From: Glutamicibacter protophormiae | Lineage (GTDB): Bacteria > Actinomycetota > Actinomycetes > Actinomycetales > Micrococcaceae | Assembly (NCBI RefSeq): GCF_014647495.1 | Contig: NZ_BMPH01000002.1 | Location: 310,001 to 374,000 of the forward strand | Direction: 5' to 3' | DNA length: 64,000 nt | Part shown: piece after piece, positions 26,661 to 35,778 of the stretch | How positions within the stretch are numbered: the stretch's first letter is position 1 | Layout: every line of letters begins with the position of its first letter | Notes under the pieces: model-generated | What the model was told of the DNA's origin: nothing | The model's database searches: none | The model's input: only the letters and a program-made list of their open reading frames with translations | Translations under genes and position numbers: made by a program

Positions 26661-27421
26661 AGTTTTACCGTCTCTTCCATGGTGCTGGCCAGGATGTCGG
26701 CCAGGTGCAGGGTCTTGGGCTTGGCTCCGGTGCGGGACAGGCCACCGCCGATGTGCATCAGGCAGGAGGCGTCGCCGCCCGAGCAGGCCGAAGCGCCGGT
26801 GGAACAGATGTTCTTCACCTTGTCCTCGAGCATGGCGGAGGAAACGTCGGCGTTCTTGATGGAGAAGGTGCCGCCGAAGCCGCAGCACTGGTCGGCTTCC
26901 GGCAGCTCGTTCACGGTGATGCCGCCGACGGTCTTGAGCAGGTCGAGCTGGCGGTCGCCGAGCTGCAGCGAGCGCATGCCGTGGCAGGACGGGTGGTAGG
27001 TGATGGTTTCGGGGAAGTAGCTGCCCAGCTGCTTCGCGGCATCGGTGATTCCCAGGACGTCGACCAGCAGCTGCGACAGTTCGTAGGTGCGCTGGCCCAC
27101 CGCTACTGCGCGTTCCTTCAGCTCCGGCTTGCCCAAGCGCTCGGCGAGGTAGGGGTGCTGGTGCTTGACCGAAGCGACGCAGGAGCCCGACGGCGCGACT
27201 GCAACGTCGTAGTCGTCCGTGTCGAAGGCGTTGATATGGTTTTCAACCACTGGCAGGGCTTCGGGCATGTATCCGGAGTTCATGTGCATTTGCCCACAGC
27301 AGGCCTGGGCCTTGGGGAAAATGACCTCATGGCCCAAGCGTTCCAGAATTTTCACTGTGGACTTGGCTGTTTCGGGGTACATGGCATCGACGATGCATGT
27401 GGCAAAGAGAGCGATCCGCAT
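26657..27421 (-). CDS. lutA: Lactate utilisation protein LutA (CCG-domain Fe-S oxidoreductase)
   Basis: A 254-residue protein with two cysteine-rich CCG domains: 'ACCGQMHMNSGY' and 'QCCGFGGTFS', plus 'CHGMRSLQLG'. ATG 27421 is chosen because GAAAGAG precedes it and the product begins directly at 'MRIALFATC', as LutA proteins do. It heads the lutABC operon and lies divergent from the lactate permease, with operator copies between. Confidence 0.94.
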   Translation of the reverse strand: MRIALFATCIVDAMYPETAKSTVKILERLGHEVIFPKAQACCGQMHMNSGYMPEALPVVENHINAFDTDDYDVAVAPSGSCVASVKHQHPYLAERLGKPELKERAVAVGQRTYELSQLLVDVLGITDAAKQLGSYFPETITYHPSCHGMRSLQLGDRQLDLLKTVGGITVNELPEADQCCGFGGTFSIKNADVSSAMLEDKVKNICSTGASACSGGDASCLMHIGGGLSRTGAKPKTLHLADILASTMEETVKL

Positions 27422-27443
27422 ACTAAATAACTCTTTCGAAGTG

Positions 27444-27454
27444 TGGTCTGACCA
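27444..27454. promoter_or_regulatory. FadR/LldR-type operator copy 1
   Basis: TGGTCTGACCA, an exact palindromic arm pair with a central T, 23 bp upstream of the lutA start. The pattern TGGTCnGACCA is the known recognition type of FadR-subfamily GntR regulators such as LldR. Confidence 0.8.
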
Positions 27455-27518
27455 TACTATGCGCGAACCTTCTCGATAGTCAAGACTTGTTGTGATGGCT
27501 CTCACCTCGTACACTTAG

Positions 27519-27529
27519 TGGTCGGACCA
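27519..27529. promoter_or_regulatory. FadR/LldR-type operator copy 2
   Basis: TGGTCGGACCA, sharing both arms with copies 1 and 3, on the permease side of the divergent region. Confidence 0.8.
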
Positions 27530-27533
27530 CGTA

Positions 27534-27544
27534 TGGTCAGACCA
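27534..27544. promoter_or_regulatory. FadR/LldR-type operator copy 3
   Basis: TGGTCAGACCA, only 4 bp after copy 2 and 24 bp before the permease start codon, so a bound regulator would block the permease promoter or early transcription. Confidence 0.8.
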
Positions 27545-27567
27545 TCACAAGTAAGGACGCCCACACC

Positions 27568-29244
27568 GTGTTTACCCCAACAACGGACCCCATAGCTGGC
27601 AGTGTTGCCATCTCTGCGCTGGTCGCGCTCGTTCCGCTGCTCACCTTTTTCATCCTCCTTGCCGTCATTAAGACCAAGGCCCACGTGGCCGGTCTCGGCT
27701 CCTTGGCAGTTGCGATCCTCGTCGCCATCTTCGGCTGGAACATGCCGGTGGGCATGGCGCTGAATTCAGGCGTCATGGGCATGGTGTTCGGCGCCTTCCC
27801 GATTGTCTGGATCGTCGTCATGGCGATCTTCCTCTACCAGGTCACCGTGGTCTCCGGCCGCTTCGAGGACCTGCGCCGCGTCTTCGACGTGATCGGCGGC
27901 GGCGATGTCCGCATCCAGGCCGTGCTGATCGCCTTCTGCTTCGGCGGACTGCTCGAAGCGCTGGCCGGTTTCGGCGCACCGGTGGCCATCACCGCGACCA
28001 TGCTGCTGGCCCTGGGCCTGTCCCCGCTACGCGCCGCCTGCGCCGTGCTGATCGCCAACACCGCCCCGGTCGCCTTCGGCGCCGTGGCCATCCCGATCAC
28101 CACCGCCGGTGCGCTGACCGGTATCCCGTCGGCTGAGATCGGCGCCGTGGTGGGCCACCAGTCGCCAATCCTGGCGCTCTTCGTGCCATCCATCCTGGTC
28201 CTGGTCATCGACGGCTGGCGCGGCATGCGCCAGACCCTGCCGGCTACCTTGTCCATCGGCTTCTCCTTCGCCGTGGCCCAGTGGCTGTGCGCCACCTACT
28301 TCTCCTACGAGCTGACCGACATCGTCGCCTCGCTGGTCGGCCTGGCCGCCGCTGTGATCCTGCTTCGCTTCTGGACCCCGAAGGGCGCCGACGAGGCCCG
28401 CGGCCGCATCCTGACCGCCGAAGCCGCCGCACTGCCGATCGAGCACGGCAAGAAGCTGAACCCTTCCAACACCTGGATGGCGCTGTTCCCCTACCTGCTG
28501 GTCATCCTGATCTTCGGCGTGGCCAAGCTCTGGAAGCTGGGTGTGGACATTCCCGCATGGCTTGCCGGCACCGACATCAAGTTCGGCTGGCCGGGACTGC
28601 ACGGCGCTGTGGTCGACGCCAACGGCGAGGCAGTGTCCTCCACCATCTACAACTTCTCCTGGCTGTCCTCCCCGGGCACCCTGCTGCTGATCACCGGCAC
28701 CATCGTGGCGCTGGTCTATTCGATGAACGACGGCGGCGGCAAGTACAAGATGACCTTCGCCCGCGGCATGGCCGAGGTCTGGCACACCGTCTACAACATG
28801 CGCTACGCCGCACTGACCATCCTGTCGGTGCTGGGCTTGGCCTACGTGATGAACCTGTCCGGCCAGACCATCACCGTGGGCACCTGGCTTGCCGGCACCG
28901 GCGCGTTCTTCGCCTTCCTGTCGCCGATCCTCGGCTGGATCGGCACCGCAGTGACCGGTTCGGATACCTCGGCCAACGCGCTGTTCGCCAAGCTGCAGCA
29001 GACCGCCGGCATGAACGCCGGCATCGATCCGACCCTGCTGGTTGCCGCCAATACTTCCGGCGGCGTGGTCGGCAAGCTGATTTCCCCGCAGAACCTTGCC
29101 ATCGCCGCCACCGCGGTGAAGATGGAGGGCCAGGAATCGGTCATCCTGAAGAAGGTCGCCGGGTGGTCCGTGGGCATGCTGCTGGTGCTGTGCGTGCTGG
29201 TTTACCTGCAGTCCACCCCGGTGTTGTCCTGGATGCTGCCGTAG
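27568..29244 (+). CDS. lctP: L-lactate permease (LctP family)
   Basis: A 558-residue lactate:H+ symporter with about 13-14 membrane segments. 'CFGGLLEALAGFGAPVAITATML', 'LIANTAPVAFGAVAIPI' and 'GSDTSANALFAKLQ' are typical LctP motifs. It starts with GTG 27568. Divergent placement from lutABC and three shared operators make lactate uptake and oxidation co-regulated. The regulator gene follows 28 bp downstream. Confidence 0.95.
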   Translation: MFTPTTDPIAGSVAISALVALVPLLTFFILLAVIKTKAHVAGLGSLAVAILVAIFGWNMPVGMALNSGVMGMVFGAFPIVWIVVMAIFLYQVTVVSGRFEDLRRVFDVIGGGDVRIQAVLIAFCFGGLLEALAGFGAPVAITATMLLALGLSPLRAACAVLIANTAPVAFGAVAIPITTAGALTGIPSAEIGAVVGHQSPILALFVPSILVLVIDGWRGMRQTLPATLSIGFSFAVAQWLCATYFSYELTDIVASLVGLAAAVILLRFWTPKGADEARGRILTAEAAALPIEHGKKLNPSNTWMALFPYLLVILIFGVAKLWKLGVDIPAWLAGTDIKFGWPGLHGAVVDANGEAVSSTIYNFSWLSSPGTLLLITGTIVALVYSMNDGGGKYKMTFARGMAEVWHTVYNMRYAALTILSVLGLAYVMNLSGQTITVGTWLAGTGAFFAFLSPILGWIGTAVTGSDTSANALFAKLQQTAGMNAGIDPTLLVAANTSGGVVGKLISPQNLAIAATAVKMEGQESVILKKVAGWSVGMLLVLCVLVYLQSTPVLSWMLP

Positions 29245-29272
29245 CCTGAATCCGGGCTAAAATTGGGTCTTG

Positions 29273-29980
29273 ATGTCAGTAAATCCAGCTCCACGTGCTT
29301 ACCAGGTAGTTCTCACCGCAATTGAGAACGACCTGCGGTCAGGAGTTCTCACGCTGGGAGACCAGCTCCCTGGCGAGAGGGCCTTGGCCGAAAAGCACGG
29401 AATCTCCCGCGCTTCGGTGCGTGACGCGATCCGCATCCTCGACGTGATGGGGATCGTGCGCACATCCACCGGTTCGGGTCCGAACTCCGGTGCGGTGATC
29501 ATCTCCGAGCCCTCAGCCGGAATCTCCCAGGCACTGCGCTTGCATGTGGCGGCCAAGGGGATCAATGTCCGTGAGATCGTGGAATCGCGAATCCTGCTGG
29601 AAACCTGGGCCGCGCAGATGCAGCCGCGCGATACCGTGTACGCGCAGCAGGTTCTGGACCGCACCGCGGTGCTGATCATGCGCATGGACGACCCGCAGCT
29701 CTCGCGCGACGAGTTCCACCGCATCGACGCGGAGTTCCACGTGCTGCTGGCCTCCACGGCCGGCAATGCGGTGGTCGAGTCCATGATGGAGTCGCTGCGC
29801 AACTCGATCAGCGACTACGTGGCCGCTTCGATCCCGGATGACGAGTCCTGGCAGCCGATCGTGCGGACGCTGCGTCGCCAGCACAAGGCGATCCACCACG
29901 CGTTCGCCACGGACCAGCGCGAGCGCGCGGCCCAGCTGCTCGAGGAGCACATCACCTGGTTCTACTCGCAGACCCACTAG
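29273..29980 (+). CDS. FadR-subfamily GntR regulator of lactate genes (LldR-like)
   Basis: A 235-residue regulator. The N-terminal winged helix has 'GDQLPGERALAEKHGISRASVRDAIR'; the C-terminal FCD domain has 'DEFHRIDAEFHVLL' and 'RQHKAIHHAF', which hold the metal/effector-binding Asp and His residues. ATG 29273 follows a TTG at 29270; the ribosome site is weak. FadR-type proteins bind TGGTCnGACCA, exactly the motif found three times upstream, so it most likely represses lut and lctP until lactate is present. Confidence 0.9.
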   Translation: MSVNPAPRAYQVVLTAIENDLRSGVLTLGDQLPGERALAEKHGISRASVRDAIRILDVMGIVRTSTGSGPNSGAVIISEPSAGISQALRLHVAAKGINVREIVESRILLETWAAQMQPRDTVYAQQVLDRTAVLIMRMDDPQLSRDEFHRIDAEFHVLLASTAGNAVVESMMESLRNSISDYVAASIPDDESWQPIVRTLRRQHKAIHHAFATDQRERAAQLLEEHITWFYSQTH

Positions 29981-29991
29981 CAATTCCAACG

Positions 29992-30034
29992 CCGAGAGCC
30001 TCGATCCATGCTGGATCGAGGCTCTCGGTTTTGT
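29992..30034 (+). terminator. Terminator of the lactate permease/regulator unit
   Basis: A 16-bp perfect stem (29992-30007 with 30013-30028) and TTTT tail. Confidence 0.9.
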
Positions 30035-30112
30035 TTTGCCCAGTGAATTGCACGGAAATCCATAAATGATTTGACCGTCAGTGGCCTTCGCGTATGACGC
30101 TCGTCGATGGGC

Positions 30113-30130
30113 GCATGAATCCATTCATGC
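30113..30130. repeat. 18-bp inverted repeat downstream of the HNH gene
   Basis: GCATGAAT and ATTCATGC separated by CC. It lies 25 bp past the stop of the leftward HNH protein gene and may act as a weak 3'-end hairpin. Confidence 0.5.
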
Positions 30131-30154
30131 AGCCCAAGGATACTGAGATCAACG

Positions 30155-31315
30155 CTATTGGGACTTCCTCGATCTCTTGTTTTCAAGAATGGACTGCACC
30201 CAGTCTTCGGGCATCAGTGTTTCGGGATGGGCAACAACAGCATAGGGCGTTTCACAATTGCGGCAGACCCATTCGGCCCCGGGGCCTATGGGCAGTACGC
30301 ATCCCATAATGACGAAATTGTCATCGTCGAAAATTGCCGGATCTCCCCACAACGCACGGCGGGGATTGCCTTCACCGCATTCAGGACACCGTGGAGCCGC
30401 AGAAAGCACTTTTTGAAGCCGCTTCTTTGTCGGTCCATGCACCAAAGCATGGCAATCTTGGCACAGCAGTCCAGTCTCATCAACGTGATCCTGTATGTCC
30501 CATTTTCTCAAGCCGTCGTGCGGATGGAAGAAATGCACGGACGTCTCGGAACCAACGTCGCGGCCGCATCCATCACATAACGGAACATCTTCGTAGTCCC
30601 GCTGGAGCATGGCAAGCGCATGAACCGCGTCGTTGGAGTGCGGATCTGAACCATTTAAGCACTGGCCTGCGCTGATGACCAGCTGCTGCGGTTCCTTGAC
30701 GAGCTTGTGCAGGGACTTCAAGACGCGCTTGCCGGTCGAGAGACTCAAGGCCTTAGAAGAACGTGGGAGCCCGGAATCAATCATCGATTCAAGGTCGTAG
30801 AGACAGATCGGATCGGATAAGACCCCGAGCGGCTCGACGTACACTTTTTCTTCGGTGACACTCGTGACGGTCTCCATGGCCGCTACCAACGGGGGAGTAG
30901 TTCCCAGCACGGTGAGCAGGAGCGAGCCTTCGGGCACGTCTTCTCCCAGATTCCATTCTCTGGTGCTGACATCTCCCTTGGCCAGAGAGATCGCTGCCTC
31001 AACTGCCGCATCGGCGCCTTCCCAGCAGTAGTACATGCCCTGTCCCGGAGCCATGGACTTTGGAAGGTAAACCTCCTTGCGGGAATAGCGCCCGACTGGT
31101 GCCGGCATATCTGACAAGTCTCCACTACCCTCTTCTGGCACTATGAATCCCTCTTGCTCCTGGATCAAGCTGATGAGCTGTTGCCGAGACATTGCCCGCA
31201 TCCTCGAATCCGTAAAACCGGGAAAATGCTTGGTGAAAATCTCCATCAGCGATTCACGATCGAGCTCGCTGTATTCCGGATGGAATTCAAGCTGATACCG
31301 CTCTGGCATGTACAT
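30155..31315 (-). CDS. HNH-endonuclease-like protein with C-terminal zinc ribbon, last gene of the restriction island
   Basis: A 386-residue protein. Residues 247-293 have an HNH/beta-beta-alpha zinc layout: 'CDGC' (247-250), 'HFFHPH' (261-266) and 'CQDCHALVH' (285-293). The usual Asn before the second Cys pair is not obvious. A second CxxC pair set at 310-313 and 351-354 forms a zinc ribbon. The first 240 residues are unrecognised, starting with a helical 'FPGFTDSRMRAMSRQQLISL' that could bind DNA. GGAGG precedes ATG 31315, and it lies 34 bp after hsdR on the same strand. A nuclease or accessory restriction role is inferred from fold and place only. Confidence 0.7.
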   Translation of the reverse strand: MYMPERYQLEFHPEYSELDRESLMEIFTKHFPGFTDSRMRAMSRQQLISLIQEQEGFIVPEEGSGDLSDMPAPVGRYSRKEVYLPKSMAPGQGMYYCWEGADAAVEAAISLAKGDVSTREWNLGEDVPEGSLLLTVLGTTPPLVAAMETVTSVTEEKVYVEPLGVLSDPICLYDLESMIDSGLPRSSKALSLSTGKRVLKSLHKLVKEPQQLVISAGQCLNGSDPHSNDAVHALAMLQRDYEDVPLCDGCGRDVGSETSVHFFHPHDGLRKWDIQDHVDETGLLCQDCHALVHGPTKKRLQKVLSAAPRCPECGEGNPRRALWGDPAIFDDDNFVIMGCVLPIGPGAEWVCRNCETPYAVVAHPETLMPEDWVQSILENKRSRKSQ

Positions 31316-31349
31316 AGGTCCTCCGGTAGGTCGTGTTGCGTGGGTGTTT

Positions 31350-34300
31350 CTAGGCGATGTGCCGTTGGGCCATGGATTCCATCTGCTCGATCACGAGTTT
31401 GATGGCGGTAGGCTGCTTGTCCGGCGGATAGCCGTTGAGGATCAGTAGTCGCTTCACCGAGGAGCGGAGCTTGGCTCGGACATCTTCTCGGACTGTCCAG
31501 TCGGTGCGGACGTCCCTGCGCATGATCTTCACCAATTGGCGGGCAATTTCTGCCAGCATGTCCGGACCTTGCTCGTGGACGGCGGCCTCGTTGAGAGCCA
31601 CCGCGTCGTAGAAGGCCATTTCGTCTTGATCCATGGGCGGATTGAACTTCTTGCCTCGGTTGGATTCCTCGGCAACTTCCTTGGCCAGCTCTACCAGCTC
31701 GGCGATGACCTCGGCGGAGGTGAGCTGCTGGTTCGTATACTTGTTCATCAGCTCGGTGATGCGCTCCGAGAATGCCCGTTGGCGAATCGTATTGTTCCGT
31801 GTGGACTTTGCCACCTCGGAAGCGACCAATTTGCGCAGCGCTTCGATGGCCAGCTGCGGGTTGCGGGCCTTTTGTGTCTTGGCGATGAACTCCGGGGTGA
31901 GGTCATTGAGCGATGGCTTGGGCATGCCGGCGGCTTCGTAGATGTCCAAGACCTGGCCGGTGGAATCCGTAGCCGTGGCAATGAGCTGGGCGAGCTGGCG
32001 CTGGACGTCCTCGGGAACCGGCAAGCCTCTTGCTTGGCGGTCCTGCGCATCGAACTTGCCCATCCAGACACGGATTTCCTCGTAAACCTGGATCTCCGGC
32101 CGCAGCTCTTCGAGTTTTCCGGAGCCACTGCACAGGGCCCATGCGCGGGCCAGCTGACCGGCCGTGGCACGATACTGGACTGCCAGGGGAAGGACTCCGT
32201 CCTCTGCGCCGGCATTGCCTTCCGTCTCCGGGCTTCGCAGGTAGTTCACCGCACCCGTCACGGCGTTGAGGAATGCCTTGGGACCGGGCTTTCCCAGCAC
32301 CGATCGCCAATTATATCCGGCCAAGAGGGTGCGCACCTGTTCGACGAGCTCACGGGCCAAGGCTGCCGCTTCGTCGATGTTTTTTCCGACCGGCTTGTTC
32401 TTCTGGTCATCTGCCGTGTATTCGGCCAGGGCCTTGGCGAGGTTCTCTGCCAGTGGAGCGTAGGCGACCAAAAGTCCGTCGGTCTTGCCGCGGAAGGTGC
32501 GGTTCACGCGTGCCAGAGTTTGCATGAGCAGCGCGCCCTTGAGCGGACGGTCAAGATACAGGGTGTGCAGCGGCGGAGCGTCGAATCCAGTGAGCATCAT
32601 GTCCTTGACTATCACTAGTTCCAGCTCATCGGCGGGATCCTTGAGGCGTTCCTTGATCACGTTGTTTTCCGAGTCGCGACGCACGTGATCCGAGATCGGC
32701 GGGGCGTCCGAAGCGCTGCCCGAATACACGACCTTGATCTTGCCAGTGGACAGCTCCTCCGAGTGCCAGTCCGGACGCAACTTGGTAATTGCGGAATAGA
32801 GATTGGCACAGATCTCACGTGTGGCCCCGACAATCATGGCCTTGCCATAGGTTGGAATGCCTTCGGTATCTGCGATAAACGGGGCCACGGTGTCGCGGCG
32901 TTTCTCCCAGTGGGTGATCAGATCCTGGGCGAGCTCCGCCAAACGCTCCGGGGCGCCATAGACGGCGTTGACTACTGCCACCGATTGCTCGATGCGGGCA
33001 CGCTCGGTGTCATCCAGACCTACCGTGGCTTCATCTGCGGCATTGTCCAAGTCATCCGGGGTCATGCCGTCCGCAAACTGAACCTTGATCAGGCGGGGCT
33101 CGAAGTACACAGGAACGGTAGCGCCGTCCTCGACTGCACGAGACAGGTCGTAGACGTCGATGTAGTCACCGAAGACATCGCGGGTATTTCGGTCCTCGAA
33201 GGAAATCGGAGTACCGGTAAAGGCGATGAGAGTTGCGTTGGGCAGGGCATCGCGCAAGTGCCGCGCGTAACCGTCCAGATCGTCATAGTGGCTTCGGTGG
33301 GCCTCATCCACGATGACAATGATGTTCTTCCGGTCCGAGAGCAGCGGGTGCTCCAGGCCTGCGTCCTTCTCATCCTTGGTGCGGCCAAACTTCTGCAAGG
33401 TGGTGAAGTATATTCCGCCGGTGACCCTGCCTGAGAGTTCTTCGCGCAGTTCAGCACGGCGGCGGATCTGCTTGGGTGTATCAGGTAGCAACAGCGAACG
33501 GGCAAAACCCGAGTACAGTTGGCCGTCCAGTTCATTGCGGTCGGTGATCACCACGACAGTGGGATTCTTCAGCGCGGGATGGCGCATGACGCGGTTGGTG
33601 TAGAGCTCCATTTCCATGGACTTGCCCGAACCCTGGGTGTGCCAGACAACGCCGGCCTTGCCGTTGGTGCGCACGGCGTCAATGGTCGAACCGACCGCCT
33701 TGGTGACGGCGAAATACTGGTGCGGCTTGGCGATGCGTTTGAGCAGGCCTTCCGCCCCGGCATCAAATGCCGTAAACGACTGCAGCAGCTGAAGGAATCG
33801 GGTCGGGTTATACAGCCCGGCAATTGCCGTCTCAATCGGCAGTACCGCATCGCCCTCAATGACTTGGCCGGCGGGGACGGGAACACCGTCATCATCAACG
33901 TTCCACGGGGAGAAGTGGTTCAGCGGGGTGAACGGGGTGCCGTATTTGGCATCCAGACCGTCGGAAGCAAAGGTGAAGACACAGAAACGGAACGCCATCG
34001 GGAATTCGCGCAAGTAGGTCTGAAGCTGGGCATGCGCGGCGGCGACATCCGCGCTCTTGGATCCGGCCCGTTTCAGTTCCATGATGCTCACCGGCATGCC
34101 GTTGCAGTACAGGACAATATCAAAGCGGCGATTGTAGTCGCCTTGAACCAGAGTGACCTGGCTGACCGCGAGCCAGTCATTGTCCGTCTCCTCGGTGCCA
34201 AGCAGCCGCAACGTGGGATTCTGCTCGGTGCCATCCGGATCCAGAAAAGTCAGGCGATAGCCCTCCACGAACATCTTGTGCATGCGGTGGTTTTCCGTAA

Positions 34301-34547
34301 TGGCATCCTGGGATGCCGGGGCTACAATCTCTGCATAGGCCTGCTGCAGGTACTGTTCCGGGATGCCGGGATTCAGCCTGCGCAGCGCGGCGAGCAAGCG
34401 CGGACGGATCAGCAGCTCATCCCAGGAATCGCGTTCACCGGTGCCGGGCGCGATGTCCTGGCCGTGGGCGGGCTTCCAGCCGTCGCCGAGCCACTCTAGG
34501 ACGAGTCCCTCTAGGTCTGCTTCGGAGAAGCTGGTGTTCATGGTCAT
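31350..34547 (-). CDS. hsdR: Type I restriction endonuclease subunit R
   Basis: A 1065-residue motor-nuclease. The N-terminal PD-(D/E)XK core shows 'RFDIVLYCNG' (Asp near 143) and 'MELKR' (Glu 157, Lys 159). The SF2 translocase has Walker A 'TQGSGKS' (304-310), DEAH 'VDEAHRSHYDD' (414 on), 'FTGTPISFEDRNT' and 'ARVNRTFRGKTDG' (motif VI region). All catalytic residues are present, so it looks functional. It translocates and cleaves DNA lacking the HsdM/HsdS methylation. It is separated from hsdS by the DUF1016 gene, which is less usual than hsdR-M-S adjacency. Confidence 0.95.
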   Translation of the reverse strand: MTMNTSFSEADLEGLVLEWLGDGWKPAHGQDIAPGTGERDSWDELLIRPRLLAALRRLNPGIPEQYLQQAYAEIVAPASQDAITENHRMHKMFVEGYRLTFLDPDGTEQNPTLRLLGTEETDNDWLAVSQVTLVQGDYNRRFDIVLYCNGMPVSIMELKRAGSKSADVAAAHAQLQTYLREFPMAFRFCVFTFASDGLDAKYGTPFTPLNHFSPWNVDDDGVPVPAGQVIEGDAVLPIETAIAGLYNPTRFLQLLQSFTAFDAGAEGLLKRIAKPHQYFAVTKAVGSTIDAVRTNGKAGVVWHTQGSGKSMEMELYTNRVMRHPALKNPTVVVITDRNELDGQLYSGFARSLLLPDTPKQIRRRAELREELSGRVTGGIYFTTLQKFGRTKDEKDAGLEHPLLSDRKNIIVIVDEAHRSHYDDLDGYARHLRDALPNATLIAFTGTPISFEDRNTRDVFGDYIDVYDLSRAVEDGATVPVYFEPRLIKVQFADGMTPDDLDNAADEATVGLDDTERARIEQSVAVVNAVYGAPERLAELAQDLITHWEKRRDTVAPFIADTEGIPTYGKAMIVGATREICANLYSAITKLRPDWHSEELSTGKIKVVYSGSASDAPPISDHVRRDSENNVIKERLKDPADELELVIVKDMMLTGFDAPPLHTLYLDRPLKGALLMQTLARVNRTFRGKTDGLLVAYAPLAENLAKALAEYTADDQKNKPVGKNIDEAAALARELVEQVRTLLAGYNWRSVLGKPGPKAFLNAVTGAVNYLRSPETEGNAGAEDGVLPLAVQYRATAGQLARAWALCSGSGKLEELRPEIQVYEEIRVWMGKFDAQDRQARGLPVPEDVQRQLAQLIATATDSTGQVLDIYEAAGMPKPSLNDLTPEFIAKTQKARNPQLAIEALRKLVASEVAKSTRNNTIRQRAFSERITELMNKYTNQQLTSAEVIAELVELAKEVAEESNRGKKFNPPMDQDEMAFYDAVALNEAAVHEQGPDMLAEIARQLVKIMRRDVRTDWTVREDVRAKLRSSVKRLLILNGYPPDKQPTAIKLVIEQMESMAQRHIA

Positions 34548-34595
34548 GGAGCTAGATCCTTTTCTCGAAGCGAAGAGTCATAGGTTTTGTGGTTC

Positions 34596-35705
34596 TCACC
34601 AGGAATGGTCGTCTTTGTTCAGTTCAGCATCTGCAAGTTCTGCTTCCAGCTCGACGATGCTCGGCAGGCTGCGGGAAACATCTTCTGGAAGCGAGTCTTT
34701 CAGCTCGGTGGCCCATTCGGCCACGCTGATAGGCGAACTGAAACCGCGCAGTGCATACTCGGCCACGACCGAGTTCTTGGTCTTGCACAGCAACAGGCCA
34801 ATCGTGGGTTCATCCCCGGGTTGGGCAAACAAGTCATCCACAGCGCTCATGTACATGCCCAGCTGTCCGAGGTGGCCGGGTTCGAACTTCGTCGCTTTCA
34901 GCTCGACGACAACGAAACGGCGAAGGATGAAGTTGTAGAAGATCAGATCCGGGAAGAATTCGTCTCCGGTCACATCCAATCTTAGTTGCCGGCCAACGAA
35001 CGCGAATCCTCGTCCGAGCTCCAGAAGGAACCTTTCGACCTGGTGCATCAGTTGGTCTTCAAGTTCCCGTTCATTGTGGGACTCGGTCATCTCCAGGAAA
35101 TCGAAGACATAGGGGTCCTTCGCGGCATTATGGACAAAGGCCGAAGTCGGGGAAGGCAGCGTTGCCTCGAAATCGGAGACTGCCTGACCGGAGCGCTCGT
35201 GCAGGCGGGTCTCGATCTGGCGCACGAGGTGGTTGCGGGACCACCCTTCCGAAAGCGCCATTGCCGCGAACCAATTGCGTGTGGATTCGTCGTCAAGTTT
35301 CTCCAATAAGGCGATGTGGAGGTACCACGGCAATTGTGCAAGCGGCGCTTGCACAATTGCCGTGGCTGACCGGGTAGCGGCGAAGGAGCGCATATATTTC
35401 AGGTTTCGAGGCGAGAAGCCCTTGATTCCTGGAAAGCGCTCGCGAAGGTCGGTGGAGAGCCGGTCCATGACCTTGGAGCCCCAGCCCTGCTCCGACTGGC
35501 GATCGAGGATGTCGTGCCCAACGTGCCAGTAGGTGACGACCAACTCCTGATTGACAGCCTGCTGTGCATGCCGCTGTCCTTGCGCTACATGATTACTAAA
35601 CGAGTCAAGGAGCGTCGGGTACCAAGAGGAAAGGCCAGCAATAGTCGGTGTATTGGAAATCCGCACAACATCATTGGAAATAAGCGCATCATTTTTCGAA
35701 TTCAT
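34596..35705 (-). CDS. DUF1016 (YhcG-family) PD-(D/E)XK nuclease-domain protein
   Basis: A 369-residue protein between hsdS and hsdR. The N-terminal half has the family pattern 'WHVGHDILDRQSEQGWGSKV', 'GFSPRNLKYMRSFA' and 'IVQAPLAQLPW'. The C-terminal half has a PD-(D/E)XK-like core: 'FFPDLIFYN', 'FVVVELKATKFEPGHLGQLGMY'. Family members occur with type I restriction systems, and their cleavage role is not settled. GGGAAAGG precedes ATG 35705. A perfect 20-bp inverted repeat lies within the coding sequence (35325-35365). Confidence 0.88.
   Translation of the reverse strand: MNSKNDALISNDVVRISNTPTIAGLSSWYPTLLDSFSNHVAQGQRHAQQAVNQELVVTYWHVGHDILDRQSEQGWGSKVMDRLSTDLRERFPGIKGFSPRNLKYMRSFAATRSATAIVQAPLAQLPWYLHIALLEKLDDESTRNWFAAMALSEGWSRNHLVRQIETRLHERSGQAVSDFEATLPSPTSAFVHNAAKDPYVFDFLEMTESHNERELEDQLMHQVERFLLELGRGFAFVGRQLRLDVTGDEFFPDLIFYNFILRRFVVVELKATKFEPGHLGQLGMYMSAVDDLFAQPGDEPTIGLLLCKTKNSVVAEYALRGFSSPISVAEWATELKDSLPEDVSRSLPSIVELEAELADAELNKDDHSW
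35325..35365. repeat. Perfect 20-bp inverted repeat inside the DUF1016 gene
   Basis: Arms 35325-35344 and 35346-35365 are exact reverse complements with a single central base. The repeat encodes part of the conserved 'IVQAPLAQLPW' motif. It would form a long hairpin in RNA or cruciform in DNA. Confidence 0.85.
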
Positions 35706-35778
35706 GCCACTGACCTTTCCCTTGTGAAAATACCACTAACTAGAATTTATCCGGTTACAGTGACGAAATGGCTCCCAG

